DNA of 64,000 nucleotides from Pirellulales bacterium (GTDB lineage Bacteria; Planctomycetota; Planctomycetia; Pirellulales; JAEUIK01). Below the pieces are notes generated by a model. That model worked only from the letters and a program-made list of their open reading frames with translations. It did no database searches and had not been told where the DNA came from. Below are positions 17,170 through 27,901 of this stretch, in pieces (position 1 is the stretch's first letter; every line of letters begins with the position of its first letter). Location of the stretch: the NCBI GenBank assembly GCA_019694435.1, contig JAIBBZ010000011.1, positions 1-64,000 on the forward strand, given 5' to 3'. The position numbers were made by a program, and so were the translations under genes.

Positions 17170-17895
17170 CTACACCCCGAGTGGCCAATTCCTCCCCAAA
17201 GTTTTGCGCTGAAACTTGCCCAGCGTCGTGATGCCGCCGCGGGCCAGTTTGAGCAGAGCGGCCAGTTGCTTTTCGCTGAACGTGCTGCCTTCGCCGGTGC
17301 CTTGCACCTCGACGAACTGGCCTGCGCCGGTCATGACGACGTTCATGTCGACCTCGGCGCGCGAGTCTTCCTGGTAGTCGAGGTCGAGCACCGGGCGGCC
17401 CGCCACGATGCCCACGCTGATGGCCGCGACGCTATCGCGAAGCACCGGTGCCGGCGAGACGGGTTCGAGCGTCGCCAGGGCATCGGCCAGGGCGAGCCAG
17501 GCGCCGGTGATGCTCGCGGTGCGCGTGCCGCCGTCGGCTTCGAGCACGTCGCAATCGACGGTGATCGTTCGCGGGCCCAGGGCGGCGAGGTCGACGACGG
17601 CACGCAGGCTGCGGCCGATCAGTCGTTGGATCTCGGTGGTGCGGCCGTCGACACTGCCGCCCCGATCGCGGCGTTTGCGCGGGCTGGTGCTGCCGGGCAG
17701 CATGTTGTACTCGGCCGTGACCCAGCCCCGGTTTTCATCCTTCATCCAGGGCGGCACCTGCAAATCGACGCTGGCCGTGCAGAGCACGGTCGTACGGCCG
17801 GCTTGGAGCAGCACGCTGCCGGGGGCCGAACGCGTGTAGCGCCGCTTGACGCGCAGGGTTCGGAGCTGGTCGGGAGCGCGTCCGTCGGGTCGCAT
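17170..17895 (-). CDS. rph: Ribonuclease PH
   Basis: RNase PH removes nucleotides from tRNA 3' ends by phosphorolysis. The 241-residue protein starts [12 protein letters not shown] and contains [21 protein letters not shown], then [19 protein letters not shown] with the conserved Arg residues that bind phosphate and RNA. It continues with [23 protein letters not shown] and [10 protein letters not shown]. Length is typical. ATG 17895 is chosen because the family begins there; the frame is open upstream into the end of argF. It is the last gene of the argB-argD-argF run, 49 bases after argF. Confidence 0.96.
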   Translation of the reverse strand: MRPDGRAPDQLRTLRVKRRYTRSAPGSVLLQAGRTTVLCTASVDLQVPPWMKDENRGWVTAEYNMLPGSTSPRKRRDRGGSVDGRTTEIQRLIGRSLRAVVDLAALGPRTITVDCDVLEADGGTRTASITGAWLALADALATLEPVSPAPVLRDSVAAISVGIVAGRPVLDLDYQEDSRAEVDMNVVMTGAGQFVEVQGTGEGSTFSEKQLAALLKLARGGITTLGKFQRKTLGRNWPLGV

Positions 17896-17944
17896 GCGTG
17901 ACCGTGGCCTGTCTGGTTGAGGAGGAGCGAGGGGGGCCGTTCGG

Positions 17945-18865
17945 TTAGCGTGCCTGGGGGCCCAGCAGCCAGGCGAGGATCCCCTTTTGCACATGCAACC
18001 GGTTGCCTGCCTGTTGCACGACGACGCTCTGATCGCCGTCGATTACCTCGGCGGAGACCTCCTCGCCGCGGTGCGCGGGGAGGCAATGCATGAACAACGC
18101 GTCGCGCGGCGCGGCCTGCATGAGCCGCTCGTTTACCTGGAACGGAGCGAAGGCCTGGCGCCGCAGATCGCGCTGTGCCTCTTGGCCCATGCTGGTCCAG
18201 ACGTCGGTATAGACGACCGTCGCGCTGCGTACCGCGGCTTGGGGATCGCGCGTGACGGTCAGTTGCAGCTCGGGTACCTGGCGACGGCAGATCTCCAGAA
18301 AATCGGCGTCGAACTCATAACCGTCGGGCGCGGCCAGGACGAACGGCATCCCCAGTTTCCCACAGCAGATGGCCAGGCTCCGCGCCACGTTGTTGCCGTC
18401 GCCGATGAAGGCCACGGTGTGTCCGGCGAGGCAGCCAACGCGCTCGCGGACCGTGTACAGATCGGCCAGCGATTGGCACGGGTGGAAATAGTCGGTCAGG
18501 CCGTTGATGACCGAGCAGGTGCAATAGCTGGCCAGGTCGAGAACCGTCTGATGGCGATAGGCACGAACGACGACTACGTCGACATACTCGCTGAGCACGC
18601 GGCCGAAATCGGCCACGCTCTCGCGCGAGCCCCAGCCGACGTCGTTCCCTAAGAACAGGCTGCTGCCGCCGAGGTGGATCATCGCGGCTTCGAAGCTGAC
18701 GCGCGTCCGCAGCGAGGGTTTTTCGAAGAGCAAGGCCATCACGCGGCCCGGCAGAATCGACTCGCGCAGACCATCCTGGAACTTGGACTTGAGGTCCTCG
18801 GTAATGGCGAAGATGTGCTCCATCTCCGCCGCCTTGAGATCGGCCGTCGTAATGAGGTGCCGCAT
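17945..18865 (-). CDS. argF: Ornithine carbamoyltransferase
   Basis: This enzyme joins carbamoyl phosphate to ornithine to give citrulline in arginine biosynthesis. The 306-residue protein carries the carbamoyl-phosphate loop [13 protein letters not shown], the HPCQSLAD segment, YTDVWTSMG and the ornithine-binding/catalytic [13 protein letters not shown] 18865 is preferred because AGAGGA lies 8 bases upstream. An ATG at 18904 that overlaps the argD stop would add 13 residues ([13 protein letters not shown]). It follows argD by 35 bases on the same strand. CarA, which supplies the carbamoyl phosphate, is encoded elsewhere in this window (56490-57626). Confidence 0.96.
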   Translation of the reverse strand: MRHLITTADLKAAEMEHIFAITEDLKSKFQDGLRESILPGRVMALLFEKPSLRTRVSFEAAMIHLGGSSLFLGNDVGWGSRESVADFGRVLSEYVDVVVVRAYRHQTVLDLASYCTCSVINGLTDYFHPCQSLADLYTVRERVGCLAGHTVAFIGDGNNVARSLAICCGKLGMPFVLAAPDGYEFDADFLEICRRQVPELQLTVTRDPQAAVRSATVVYTDVWTSMGQEAQRDLRRQAFAPFQVNERLMQAAPRDALFMHCLPAHRGEEVSAEVIDGDQSVVVQQAGNRLHVQKGILAWLLGPQAR

Positions 18866-18900
18866 GGCACGCGATCCTCTTGAAATAGCCGTGCTGGCCG

Positions 18901-20100
18901 TCATCCGGCCAGACCCTTGATGACATCGCCCAGGATGTCGCAGCCCTCGTGGGCCTGCGCAGGCGTGAGATTCATTGCCGGGAGCAGGCGGATAACGACG
19001 CCCTGGGTGCAATTGACGAGCAGCCGCCGTTCGAGACATGCCTTGACGACCGGCGCGCCTTCGACGGCCAGCTCGATGCCGATCATCATGCCGCAGATGC
19101 GCACCTGCCGGACCAGGTCGGTCTGATCGGCCAGCTCGTCGAGCCGCTGACGAAAGACGGCGCTGAGCTTGTGGACATTGTCCAACAAATGCTCCTGTTC
19201 GATCGTTTCCAGCGTGGCGATGCCGGCCCGCGCCGCGAGCGGATTGCCGCCAAAGGTGGCTGCGTGCATGCCGGGCCGCAGGCTGGGGGCGATTTCCCGG
19301 GTCGTCAGCAGCGCTGCGCCCGCTACGCCGCCGCAAAGCGATTTGGCCAGCGTCATGACGTCGGGTGTGACGCCGAAATGCTGGTAGGCGAACCAGTTGC
19401 CCGTGCGCCCGCAGCCCGACTGGACCTCGTCGAAGATCAACAGCAGGTCGTGCTCGTCGCAGAGCTGGCGGAGACCGGCCAGAAAGCCGTCGGGCGGAAT
19501 CTTGATCCCGCCTTCGCCCTGGATCGGCTCGATCATGATCGCGGCCGTCTCGTCATCGATCAGCTTGGCCACCGCATCGAGATCGCCGTACGGGGCGTAG
19601 GTGAAGCCGGCCATCAACGGGCCCAGGCCCTCGTGATACTTGGGCTGAGCGGTCGCGGTTACGGCCGCAAAGGTGCGGCCGTGGAACCCGCCTTCGAACG
19701 TGATGATCTTGTAGCGCTGCTTCGGCGTGTGCAGCCGGGCGAGCTTGATCGCCGCTTCGTTGGCTTCGGCGCCGGAGTTACAGAAAAACGCCTGGCCGCC
19801 GAAGCTCCGCTGGCTGAGCATCTGGGCCCAGCGCCCTTGCCACTCGGTGTACCAGGTGTTGGGCACGTGAATCAGCGTGGCGACTTGTTCCTGGATGGCG
19901 CGGACGACCGGCTCGGGACAGTGCCCCAGCAGATTGCAGCCCCAACCGGGGAAGAAGTCGAGGTAGCGGTTTTCTTCTGCGTCCCAGACGTAGGAACCCT
20001 CGCCGCGCGTCAGGCACACCGGGTAGCGCGTATAGTTGGGCACCACGTACTGGGCGAACAACGCGACGACATCGGCCGACGAGAGCATGCTGGTTGCCAC
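18901..20100 (-). CDS. argD: Acetylornithine aminotransferase
   Basis: A 399-residue class-III PLP aminotransferase. [31 protein letters not shown] (phosphate-binding loop), [35 protein letters not shown] (Asp binding the PLP ring nitrogen) and TLAKSLCGG (Schiff-base Lys) are all present. In arginine synthesis it converts N-acetylglutamate semialdehyde to N-acetylornithine. It may also act in lysine synthesis, as ArgD does in other bacteria. It lies between argB and argF, which fixes the ArgD name over related ornithine or GABA transaminases. Confidence 0.95.
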   Translation of the reverse strand: MATSMLSSADVVALFAQYVVPNYTRYPVCLTRGEGSYVWDAEENRYLDFFPGWGCNLLGHCPEPVVRAIQEQVATLIHVPNTWYTEWQGRWAQMLSQRSFGGQAFFCNSGAEANEAAIKLARLHTPKQRYKIITFEGGFHGRTFAAVTATAQPKYHEGLGPLMAGFTYAPYGDLDAVAKLIDDETAAIMIEPIQGEGGIKIPPDGFLAGLRQLCDEHDLLLIFDEVQSGCGRTGNWFAYQHFGVTPDVMTLAKSLCGGVAGAALLTTREIAPSLRPGMHAATFGGNPLAARAGIATLETIEQEHLLDNVHKLSAVFRQRLDELADQTDLVRQVRICGMMIGIELAVEGAPVVKACLERRLLVNCTQGVVIRLLPAMNLTPAQAHEGCDILGDVIKGLAG

Positions 20101-20211
20101 GGCAAGGATTCCTGGAAGGGGGGAATTCTGGAAGTCAGGCGATGCTCACCAAGAGGTTCTCGGCGCAATTCGGTTCGCGCGGGCGAGTGGTGGGATAGTC
20201 GCGCAGACCGT

Positions 20212-21111
20212 TCAGACGCGATCCTGGATGATTTCTGTGCCGACCCCTTTACTCGTGTAAATCTCCAACAGCAGCGAGTGCCGCAGCCGGCCGTCGATAA
20301 TGTGCACCTTGGGCACGCCGCGGCCGAGCGTCTCGAGGCAGGCTTCGACCTTGGGGATCATGCCCGAATCGACCGCACCCGAGCGGATCAATTCGCGGGC
20401 TTCGCTGGCCGTCAACGAATGAATCAGTGAATACGGATCACGCTTGTCGCGGCGCACGCCGTTCACGTCGCTCAAGAACACCAGCTTCTCGGCGTTCAGG
20501 CACTGGGCCACGGCCGTGGCGGCGGTGTCGGCGTTGACGTTGAGCTTTTCCCCCGCTTCGCCGATACACATCGACGGCAGCACCGGCACGATGCCCGCGG
20601 TGCAGAGATTGCGAATCGTCGCCTGATCGACACGGTTGACCTCGCCGACGAAGCCGAGATCGATCGGCTCGTCGCTGCCGTCTTCGCCGGGCAGCATCAA
20701 ACGGCGGCCGAACAAGACATTGGTCGTCTTAAAATTCAGTGCCGCGGCGCGTCCACCCAGGTCCTCGATCATGCGGAAGATCTGGTCGTTTGTTTCGTAG
20801 GCGAGCACTTGCTCGACGATGTCGCGCGTCGCCTCGTCGGTGAAGCGGCGACCCTGGATGAACCGTGGCTCGATCCCCGCGGCGTTCATCGCGCGGCTGA
20901 TGGCGGCGCCGCCGCCGTGCACGATGATCGGCCGCATGCCGACCGTCTCCATAAACACCACGTCGATCAACAGGTGGCGGAGCGCCTCGGGCGTCTCCAT
21001 GACGCTGCCGCCGAGCTTGATCACGACGATGGTGTCGCGAAACTGGCGAATCCAGCGGAGGGCCTCGATCAGGACGTCGGCTTTTTCAATCGCGACCTGG
21101 TTGTCTTCCAA
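20212..21111 (-). CDS. argB: Acetylglutamate kinase
   Basis: The second enzyme of arginine synthesis, which phosphorylates N-acetylglutamate. The protein has [11 protein letters not shown] (phosphate loop), [12 protein letters not shown], the [10 protein letters not shown] substrate-site segment, [15 protein letters not shown] and VFLSDVNGV, all in the amino-acid-kinase order. No ATG fits. A TTG at 21111 with GAGGG 8 bases upstream gives 299 residues, the normal length; a GTG about nine codons further upstream is an alternative. The GRRFTDE region and an N-terminal helix ([19 protein letters not shown]) resemble arginine-inhibited forms, so feedback control by arginine is possible. It heads the argB-argD-argF run. 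Confidence 0.95.
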   Translation of the reverse strand: MEDNQVAIEKADVLIEALRWIRQFRDTIVVIKLGGSVMETPEALRHLLIDVVFMETVGMRPIIVHGGGAAISRAMNAAGIEPRFIQGRRFTDEATRDIVEQVLAYETNDQIFRMIEDLGGRAAALNFKTTNVLFGRRLMLPGEDGSDEPIDLGFVGEVNRVDQATIRNLCTAGIVPVLPSMCIGEAGEKLNVNADTAATAVAQCLNAEKLVFLSDVNGVRRDKRDPYSLIHSLTASEARELIRSGAVDSGMIPKVEACLETLGRGVPKVHIIDGRLRHSLLLEIYTSKGVGTEIIQDRV

Positions 21112-21283
21112 CAGTCCGACCCTCGAACCGCAAGTGCCCACGCGCGGCGGGCAGCCGCTGGCCGGGCGGCAAACAGTTGCCACCAGTGGAACGCGCGCCG
21201 GTGGGCGCCAAACCGACGATTTTAAGGCGTCGGCCGGGGGTGTCAACGCACGCAGTTCGACGGTCAACGCCGGGCCCGTGCCG

Positions 21284-23395
21284 TCAAGAATCGCGGGGCG
21301 TGGTCGCGGCACGCGGGGCGACGCGCTGCGGCATCGCCCGCGGGGCCGCTGCAGGTGCACCCCCCGGAGGCGTCGCCGGGCGGGTATTCGCCGCGGGGGT
21401 CATGGCCGTGCCTGCCCGGGCCGCACGTGCCGTCCGCGGCTCGGCCGGCGCGGGGCCCAGCGGGTTTTGCAGCGCGTCGTAGGGCGACTGCGAGGTGCCC
21501 GCCAGCATGTTGTCGACCTGGGCTTCCTGCTGGAGCTGATCGAACATTTCGGCCATCGCCAGGCGAGTCTTTTTCTCTTGGATATCTTCTTGCAGCAGCT
21601 CACGTACCTCGTCCATCTTCACGACGGTCGGCTGCGTGAAGCCCTCGCACAACAGAATTACGTACTTGTCGCCCACCTGAATGATGCCCGAGAGTTCCCC
21701 CGGCTTGAGCGAGAACGCTTCCTTTTCCAGTACGGGCTGACCGCACCAGCGCTGAATCGGGGGCACCTCCCCGCGCAGGGCGCGGCTGCCCGCTTCGATC
21801 GAATACTGTTCGGCGAGGTCGCCGAAGTAGTCGGGCGTCGGGTTCGCGCGGGCCATTTCCCACACCTGTTGTGCGCGGCGATTGTTGTTCAACACGATGG
21901 CCCGGCAACGGACTCGGGCGCCGTAGTTGGCCTCGAAGCCCTTCTGTAGGTCCTCCGAGGTAACTTGCACCTGACCACCCACCAGCTTCTTGAGCGCGAC
22001 GGTGGGCCAAACGGTGTCGTGAACGTAGATCTCGGTGCTGAGTCCCTGCTCTTCCTTGATTTTCGCAAGCCACGTCGGCACGTCGGGGTTGCCGGCGTCA
22101 TCCCGGCAGCCCATCGCCTTGGCGGCGCGGGCGATTTCTTCCTGGATCTCCGCCTGCGAGACCGTGACGTTCTGCTTCTTGCATTCCTGTTCAAGCAGCT
22201 TGCGGCTGATCATGCCGTCGAGCGTCTCGATGCCGTGCCGGGTGATGCATTCTTCCGACAATTCGCGGATCGTAACCTGGCGGCCATTGATGATCGCCGC
22301 GATGCCCGGGTGCGCCGCGCGCTGCTGCTCGTCGTTGAAGATGTTTTCGACTTGGGCCTGACTCTGCAGGCGGCGCAGCAGCGTGTCGGCCGCCTCGCTC
22401 AGCTTGCGATCCTTCAGCGCCGACACGAGTGCCGGCTGCACCTGGTCGAGCGGCACCTTGCGGGCCGGAATGATCTGTTCGCACTTCAAGATCAAGAACT
22501 GCTGCTCGTAGCTCAACACGTCCGAAACCTGTCCGGGCTTCAGATTGAACGCGACCTGTTCGATTTCCTTGGGGCCCGCGTTGCGGCGTATCGGCTGGAT
22601 CAGGCCCTTGGAGCTGGCGCTGGCGTCGACCGAGTGTTCCTTGGCCAGATTGCCGAAATCGTCCGGATTGGCGACGGCCAGCGCCTGCACGTTCTTGGCC
22701 TTGGCCGCGTCGGGGCACACGATCAGCCGGGCTTGGACGGAAGGACCGAATTCACTTTCGTAGGCGGCCTGAATCTCGGCCGGCGACACGGCCAGTTGCG
22801 GCGCTGCGAGCTTTTCCAGGGCCAGCTTCGGCCAGAGGATGTCGTCGGCGTACTGATGAGCCGTAATGTGCCGCTCGCTCTTCAGCAAGTTGAGCCACTG
22901 ATCGACAGGCAGATTGAAGCTCTTGGCGACGCGCTCGATCTCCTGCTTCACCTCGACAGGCGTGACCGAGACCTTTTGCCGTTGGCATTCCTGCTCGATG
23001 AGTTGCTTGTTGACCACGCTTTCGAGCACCTGCTCGCCAAAGTGCCACAGGCACTCCCGGCCCAAGTCATTGCGACTGATTTCCTCGCCGTTCACCACGG
23101 CCACGAGATTCTGCTCGGGCTGCGGCGCGGCCTGATTCGGGGCGTTCGACGGGGCCGCGCTGGTCGCGGGCGCCGCGGCCGCGCGCTTGGCCGGCGCCGT
23201 GGCAACGGGCGTGACCGCGCGACGTGGCGCCGTGCTGGCCGGTGGCGTCTTGGGCGATTGCGCGTTGGCCTCGTGGCCACCTCCTTGCCCGCGCACCAAC
23301 AGGCAGATCGCCAACACGGCGAGGCACGCAACGATGAAGCCGACGAGTCCGCGGCGCGAAGGGGGCGAGGCAGGAAGCGTATCGATCGACGCCAT
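21284..23395 (-). CDS. Secreted SurA-like peptidyl-prolyl isomerase with two tandem units
   Basis: The 703-residue protein has an N-terminal membrane anchor ([19 protein letters not shown]) and an Ala/Pro-rich linker. It then has two copies of a SurA-type unit: a helical chaperone part ([40 protein letters not shown]) followed by a parvulin domain ([16 protein letters not shown]... [41 protein letters not shown]... [22 protein letters not shown]). It is expected to help outer-membrane or periplasmic proteins fold. ATG 23395 has an excellent ribosome-binding site (GGAGGAA, 5 bases away). It lies between frr and argB on the same strand. Parvulin active-site residues are not fully typical, so isomerase activity is uncertain. 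Confidence 0.9.
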   Translation of the reverse strand: MASIDTLPASPPSRRGLVGFIVACLAVLAICLLVRGQGGGHEANAQSPKTPPASTAPRRAVTPVATAPAKRAAAAPATSAAPSNAPNQAAPQPEQNLVAVVNGEEISRNDLGRECLWHFGEQVLESVVNKQLIEQECQRQKVSVTPVEVKQEIERVAKSFNLPVDQWLNLLKSERHITAHQYADDILWPKLALEKLAAPQLAVSPAEIQAAYESEFGPSVQARLIVCPDAAKAKNVQALAVANPDDFGNLAKEHSVDASASSKGLIQPIRRNAGPKEIEQVAFNLKPGQVSDVLSYEQQFLILKCEQIIPARKVPLDQVQPALVSALKDRKLSEAADTLLRRLQSQAQVENIFNDEQQRAAHPGIAAIINGRQVTIRELSEECITRHGIETLDGMISRKLLEQECKKQNVTVSQAEIQEEIARAAKAMGCRDDAGNPDVPTWLAKIKEEQGLSTEIYVHDTVWPTVALKKLVGGQVQVTSEDLQKGFEANYGARVRCRAIVLNNNRRAQQVWEMARANPTPDYFGDLAEQYSIEAGSRALRGEVPPIQRWCGQPVLEKEAFSLKPGELSGIIQVGDKYVILLCEGFTQPTVVKMDEVRELLQEDIQEKKTRLAMAEMFDQLQQEAQVDNMLAGTSQSPYDALQNPLGPAPAEPRTARAARAGTAMTPAANTRPATPPGGAPAAAPRAMPQRVAPRAATTPRDS

Positions 23396-23575
23396 GAGGG
23401 TTCCTCCATGAACCGTTAGCGCGTGCCAGTCAGCCGATGGCCCGACCTCGTGCCGGAACCGTTGCGGCGGGGGAGTATAGCGCCAGGGCAAACAGCCGAT
23501 CAAGGTCGGCCTGCCGCAATTGCTCGCAGGGCGAAGCGCGCGGCGCCAGCAGTGCCAGCAAGGAACAACGCGCGG

Positions 23576-24136
23576 CTAGTTTTCCATCACCTCGGCCTCG
23601 CGGACCTTGGCCATGTCGCCGGCTTGTTGTTCGTACTTCTTCGTGAGGTCTTGCACCTCTTCCTTGACGCGCTTGGCATCGTCCTCGGTGAGCACCTTGT
23701 CCTTCTCGGCCTGCTCGACGGCCTTGTTGCCATCGCGGCGGACGTTGCGAATCGCGACGCGGGCCTCCTCGGTAAGGTCCTTGATCCGCGTGACCATCTT
23801 CTTGCGGACCTCGGTCGACAGCGGAGGCACGATCAGGCGGATATTCTTGCCGTCGTTCTGCGGGTTGAAGCCCAGGTCCGCCGCTTGAATCGCCTTTTCG
23901 ATGTCCTTGATCGTCCCCGGGTCGTAGGGACGGATCAGGATTTGATTGGGCTCGGGTACCCCGACCGAGGCGAGTTGCTTGATCGGCGTCGGCGAGCCGT
24001 AGACCTCGACCCGGAGCGTGTCGACCAGGCCCGGGTTGGCCCGGCCTGTGCGAATGCCGGCCAAGGCATGCTTGAGCACGTCGATGGCCTTCTCCATGCG
24101 TTCTTCGACGTCGAAGAGGATTTCGTCGGCGGTCAT
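23576..24136 (-). CDS. frr: Ribosome recycling factor
   Basis: RRF splits post-termination ribosomes together with EF-G. The 186-residue sequence is full length, with MEKAIDVLKHALAGIRTGRANPGLVD, YGSPTPIKQLASVGVPEP, IRPYDPGTIKDIEKAI, LIVPPLSTEVRKKM and the C-terminal helix KKYEQQAGDMAKVREAEVMEN. The ATG has GAGGA 7 bases upstream. It is the last gene of the conserved rpsB-tsf-pyrH-frr order, 115 bases after pyrH. Confidence 0.98.
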   Translation of the reverse strand: MTADEILFDVEERMEKAIDVLKHALAGIRTGRANPGLVDTLRVEVYGSPTPIKQLASVGVPEPNQILIRPYDPGTIKDIEKAIQAADLGFNPQNDGKNIRLIVPPLSTEVRKKMVTRIKDLTEEARVAIRNVRRDGNKAVEQAEKDKVLTEDDAKRVKEEVQDLTKKYEQQAGDMAKVREAEVMEN

Positions 24137-24251
24137 GTTCGGTCCTCGTGCGGGGCGCGTCGGCCAAACGCGCTAGGGGGTTCAGCGGAACTTGGATTCA
24201 GCGTGTTCTGCTATCGATTCACGACCGCCCTGCACCGGGTTTTTCGGAGCA

Positions 24252-25010
24252 CTAACCCGCGGTGCCTTGGCTGTTGATGATCGTGCCGATCCGCTCGCCC
24301 CGGACGGCACGCTCGATGTTGCCTTCTTTCTTGTAATTGAACACCAGGATCGGCATCTCGTGTTCCATGCAATGGGCGATGGCCGTGGCATCCATGACGC
24401 GCAGATTCTGTTGCCGCACCTGCTGGAAGCTCAACTCGCGATAGAGCACCGCATGCGGGTTTTTCTCCGGGTCGTCGGTGTAGACGCCGTCAACCCGCGT
24501 GGCCTTCATCAGCACATCGGCGTCGAGCTCCAAGGCGCGTTGCGCAGCGGCGGTGTCGGTCGTGACAAACGGGCTGCCGGTGCCGGCGGCCAGGATCACG
24601 ATGCGGCCTTTTTCCAGGTGGCGTTTGGCGCGGCGACGGATATACGGCTCGGCGACGCCTTCCATGCGGATGGCCGTCTGGAGCCGCGTCTCGCAGCCGA
24701 GCGATTCCAGGGCATCTTGCAGGGCGAGGCCGTTGATCACCGTGGCCAGCATCCCCATGTAATGGGCCGTGGCTTCCTGAATGCTCTGCTGGCCGGCGGT
24801 GAACTGGGCCCCGCGAAGGATGTTGCCGCCGCCAATGACGATGGCGATCTGCACGCCTTGGGCCGCAGCCTTCTGCGTCTGGCGGGCGATCAGCAACACC
24901 TCGGGCATGCTGATGCCGCGCTCGGCGCCGTGGCCGAAACTCTCGCCGGAGATCTTGAGCACCACCCGTTTGAAAGGCTGGTGCGACGAAGCGGCCGATT
25001 CAGCGGTCAT
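24252..25010 (-). CDS. pyrH: UMP kinase
   Basis: Bacterial UMP kinase makes UDP from UMP and ATP. The 252-residue protein has [11 protein letters not shown] (phosphate loop), [15 protein letters not shown], a segment rich in regulatory contacts ([21 protein letters not shown]), [34 protein letters not shown] and [12 protein letters not shown]. The ATG has AAGGAG 6 bases upstream. It lies in the rpsB-tsf-pyrH-frr block. Confidence 0.98.
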   Translation of the reverse strand: MTAESAASSHQPFKRVVLKISGESFGHGAERGISMPEVLLIARQTQKAAAQGVQIAIVIGGGNILRGAQFTAGQQSIQEATAHYMGMLATVINGLALQDALESLGCETRLQTAIRMEGVAEPYIRRRAKRHLEKGRIVILAAGTGSPFVTTDTAAAQRALELDADVLMKATRVDGVYTDDPEKNPHAVLYRELSFQQVRQQNLRVMDATAIAHCMEHEMPILVFNYKKEGNIERAVRGERIGTIINSQGTAG

Positions 25011-25074
25011 ACAACTCCTTCTTCACCCCAACGCACGCACCGCAAACCACTCTCGATCCAGCACGGCCGAGAAC

Positions 25075-25902
25075 TTATTCCTTGCCGAGCTGCCAGAGGA
25101 CGTAGCGCAGGACCTTGGCCTTGTTCTGGCCGGCGTACTTGCCGACGGTCTGCTTGTCGTCCTTGACGAAGGGCTGCTCATTGAGCACGCGCTCGCTGTA
25201 GAACACGCGCAACCGGCCTTCGACCATCTTTTCCAGGATGTTCTCCGGCTTGCCTTCCTGACGCGCGGCGGCCAGCAGAATCTCGCGCTCCTTGGCGACC
25301 ACTTCGGCGGGCAGGTCTTCCTTGTTGACGACCATGGGCCGCATGGCCGCGACGTGCATGCTGATCTCGTTGGCGACCTGTTGATTGCCGCCTTCGATTT
25401 CGACCAGCACGCCAAAGTCGCCGCTGTGATGCGCATAGCCGCCGCAGGGGCTTTGGATCCGCACCAGCCGGGCCAAGCGAAACACCTCGCGAATCTTGTT
25501 CGCCAGGTCGTCCCATTGCTCTTGCAGCGTGCCCGCGCGGCTGGGCGATTTCTGGGCGAGCAGTTCCTCGGCCGTGGCGGCCCCGGGCCCGGTCGCCAGC
25601 TGCGTGACCAGATCGTTACCGAGCTGGATGAACTCTTCGTTCGAAGCCACGGGTGCGCTTTCGCACTGCAGTTCGACCATGGCGCCGACCTTTTTGGCCA
25701 CGTCGGCCAGCACGAACAACCGCCCCGAGGCCGTCTCGCGGTCGCTGCGGGCGGCCATGGTCTTCTTGCCGGCCTTGCGCAACAGCTCGATGGCGGCCTG
25801 CTCGTCGCCGTTGGCCTCCATCAGCGCCTTCTTGCATTCCATCATCGGCAGGCCGGTCTTGTCGCGAAACGCTTTGACGGCGGCTGCGGAAATCTCGCTC
25901 AT
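25075..25902 (-). CDS. tsf: Elongation factor Ts
   Basis: EF-Ts reloads EF-Tu with GTP. The 275-residue protein starts with the family signature VKAFRDKTGLPMMECKKALMEANGD, then AIELLRKAGKKTMAARSDRETASG. The second half has dimerisation-core sequence (GGYAHHSGDFGVLVEIEGG, MHVAAMRPMVVNKEDLP). The region around 60-140 is somewhat atypical in sequence but continuous. ATG 25902 has GAGAGGAG 7 bases upstream. It follows rpsB as usual. Confidence 0.97.
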   Translation of the reverse strand: MSEISAAAVKAFRDKTGLPMMECKKALMEANGDEQAAIELLRKAGKKTMAARSDRETASGRLFVLADVAKKVGAMVELQCESAPVASNEEFIQLGNDLVTQLATGPGAATAEELLAQKSPSRAGTLQEQWDDLANKIREVFRLARLVRIQSPCGGYAHHSGDFGVLVEIEGGNQQVANEISMHVAAMRPMVVNKEDLPAEVVAKEREILLAAARQEGKPENILEKMVEGRLRVFYSERVLNEQPFVKDDKQTVGKYAGQNKAKVLRYVLWQLGKE

Positions 25903-26069
25903 CGTAAACTCCTCTCTCGCAACCGACCGCGACCGGCCGGCTGGCGTGAAACTCGGTATCAGTAGATTGCGGGAACCGCCGGCCAGCGTTGCACGGCGCC
26001 ACCGCTCGACGGCGCTCGTGGCCAGACGCAAGATCGGGGCCCGGTGAACTTCGTCGGCGAACGATGCGA

Positions 26070-26819
26070 CTACGACGCGGGCGCCGCGTCCTTGTCGACC
26101 GGGGCGGCTTCGCCTTTGGCGGCCAAACCGCCGGCGGCGTTGTTGCGGCCCTTGAGGATCGCGTCGGCCATTTGCTGCAGCACGATCTCGATCGAGCGGA
26201 TGCTGTCGTCGTTGCCCGGAATCGGCAGATCGACCCAGTCCGGATCGCTGTCCGTATCGATCAGTGCGACCGTGGTGACCCCCAGCTTGCGCGCCTCTTT
26301 CACCGCGTTGTGTTCCTTGCGCGGATCAATGATGATCATGGCCTCGGGCAACCGGCTCATCGTCCGCATGCCGTCGAGGTTGCGGAGCATCTTGCGGTGC
26401 TCGCGATTCAGGGCCGACTGCATCTTCTTCGAGTACATGTTGAACTTGTCGCCCGCCTTGAGGGCTTCCAGCTCTTGCAACCGCGTCAACCGGCTACGGA
26501 CCGTGCGGTAGTTGGTCAGCGTGCCGCCGAGCCAACGCTCGTTCACATAGGGCATGCCGGCACGCTTCGCCTCGCGTTCGACCGTCTCGGCCGCTTGCCG
26601 CTTGGTGCCGACCACCAGGATCAAGCTGTTGTTCGCGGCGACCTGTTCGAGATACTTGCGGGCCCGCAGCAGACCGCGGACCGTTTCGCGCACGTCGATA
26701 ATGTGAATCAGGTTGCGCCGAGCGTAGATGTACGGGCGCATCTTGGGGTTCCAGCGGCTGGCACGATGGCCAAAATGGACCCCCGCTTCGATCAGTTGTT
26801 CGACCAGGGCACTCGACAC
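26070..26819 (-). CDS. rpsB: Small ribosomal subunit protein uS2
   Basis: The 249-residue protein has [73 protein letters not shown] and [24 protein letters not shown], all characteristic of S2. The start is a GTG at 26819 with GAGGAG 6 bases upstream. The last 25 residues form a short Ala/Lys/Asp-rich tail. It heads the translation block transcribed leftwards. The gap of 223 bases to the divergent DUF547 gene should contain its promoter, but I could not identify boxes with confidence. Confidence 0.97.
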   Translation of the reverse strand: MSSALVEQLIEAGVHFGHRASRWNPKMRPYIYARRNLIHIIDVRETVRGLLRARKYLEQVAANNSLILVVGTKRQAAETVEREAKRAGMPYVNERWLGGTLTNYRTVRSRLTRLQELEALKAGDKFNMYSKKMQSALNREHRKMLRNLDGMRTMSRLPEAMIIIDPRKEHNAVKEARKLGVTTVALIDTDSDPDWVDLPIPGNDDSIRSIEIVLQQMADAILKGRNNAAGGLAAKGEAAPVDKDAAPAS

Positions 26820-27042
26820 GAAAGACTCCTCGGAGCTGGATGGCACACCGGCTCTTGGCCGCGCGACCCACGGAGGGTCGGGGCGTCCGGCGTTCGGACC
26901 GACTTCGGCCTGACAGGGGTGCCCAGCGTGCCGGGAAGGCAATACAAAGTACGCTGGCGCCACGGCTTGGGCCGCTCGAACCGTGACAAGCCCCTAATGC
27001 TACCGGTCGGCTGAGGAAATTGTCAATTCGGGGGTGATGGCG

Positions 27043-27885
27043 ATGCGGAACCGCTTGTCGGGCTTGATGTTGGTGCTCGCCGCATGGTGCGGCGAGGAAG
27101 CCGTCGTCGAAGCGGCGGAGACTTGGACCGTCGGCCGCGAGGTGCCCGCCGGTGAGCTGGTGTCGATGGATCAGGTCGACCATCGTCCCTGGGACGCTCT
27201 GCTCAAGCGCCGAGTCGATGCCCAGGGCCGAGTCGATTACACCGGGTGGAAAGCCAGCGCGGCGGATCAGCAGGCCCTCGACCAATACCTGGCGGCCCTC
27301 TCGGCGGCCGGTCCAAGGCTGGCGGCGAGTCTCCAGGGACGCGTGGCGTTTTGGATCAACGCCTACAACGCCCTGACGATCCGGGGCATTCTGCGCGAGT
27401 ACCCCACGGCCAGCATCCGCAATCACACGGCGGCGCTGTTCGGCTACAACATCTGGAAGCACCTGCTGCTGCGCGTGGGCGGCGAGGAGTACTCGCTCGA
27501 TGCGATCGAACACCAGGTGCTGCGGAAAATGGGCGAGCCGCGGATTCACTTCGCGATTGTCTGCGCGTCGGCCGGCTGTCCGCCGCTACGGAACGAAGCC
27601 TATCAGTCCGATCGGCTCGACGGACAGTTGACCGAGAACGCCCGGGCCTTCTTTGCCTCTCCGGCGCGGTTCGCCTACGACGTCCGGCAGCGGCGGATCG
27701 AGGTCTCGCCGATTCTGAAATGGTTCGCCAAGGATTTCGGCGCCGACGCGGCCGCGCAAATGGCCACGATCGCGCCGTACCTGCCGACGGCCGAGGCCCG
27801 CGAGCTCGCCGCCGGCGGCCAAGCGCGGGTGAGCTATCTGGATTACGACTGGTCGCTGAACGAGCGAAAGACCTTGCCCCGGTGA
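27043..27885 (+). CDS. Secreted DUF547 domain protein
   Basis: After a signal peptide (MRNRLSGLMLVLAAWCGEEAVVEAA) comes a DUF547 domain: VDYTGWKASAADQQALDQYL, RVAFWINAYNALTIRGIL, SIRNHTAALFGYNIWK, YSLDAIEHQVLRKMGEPRIHFAIVCASAGCPPLR and a closing SYLDYDWSLN. The His, Cys and Glu residues of the IEHQ and CASAGCPPL motifs are the conserved core of this family, whose activity is unknown to me. Two earlier in-frame starts exist (GTG 27034, ATG 27037); 27043 has a G-rich element at a suitable distance. It diverges from rpsB and converges with the broken ATPase gene. Confidence 0.88.
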   Translation: MRNRLSGLMLVLAAWCGEEAVVEAAETWTVGREVPAGELVSMDQVDHRPWDALLKRRVDAQGRVDYTGWKASAADQQALDQYLAALSAAGPRLAASLQGRVAFWINAYNALTIRGILREYPTASIRNHTAALFGYNIWKHLLLRVGGEEYSLDAIEHQVLRKMGEPRIHFAIVCASAGCPPLRNEAYQSDRLDGQLTENARAFFASPARFAYDVRQRRIEVSPILKWFAKDFGADAAAQMATIAPYLPTAEARELAAGGQARVSYLDYDWSLNERKTLPR

Positions 27886-27901
27886 TGGCGGCACTTGCGC
27901 C

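Noticed and set aside
21965-23419. 484-codon plus-strand frame opposite the SurA-like gene
   Set aside because: Antisense shadow; the minus strand has a signal anchor, two recognisable units and an excellent ribosome-binding site.
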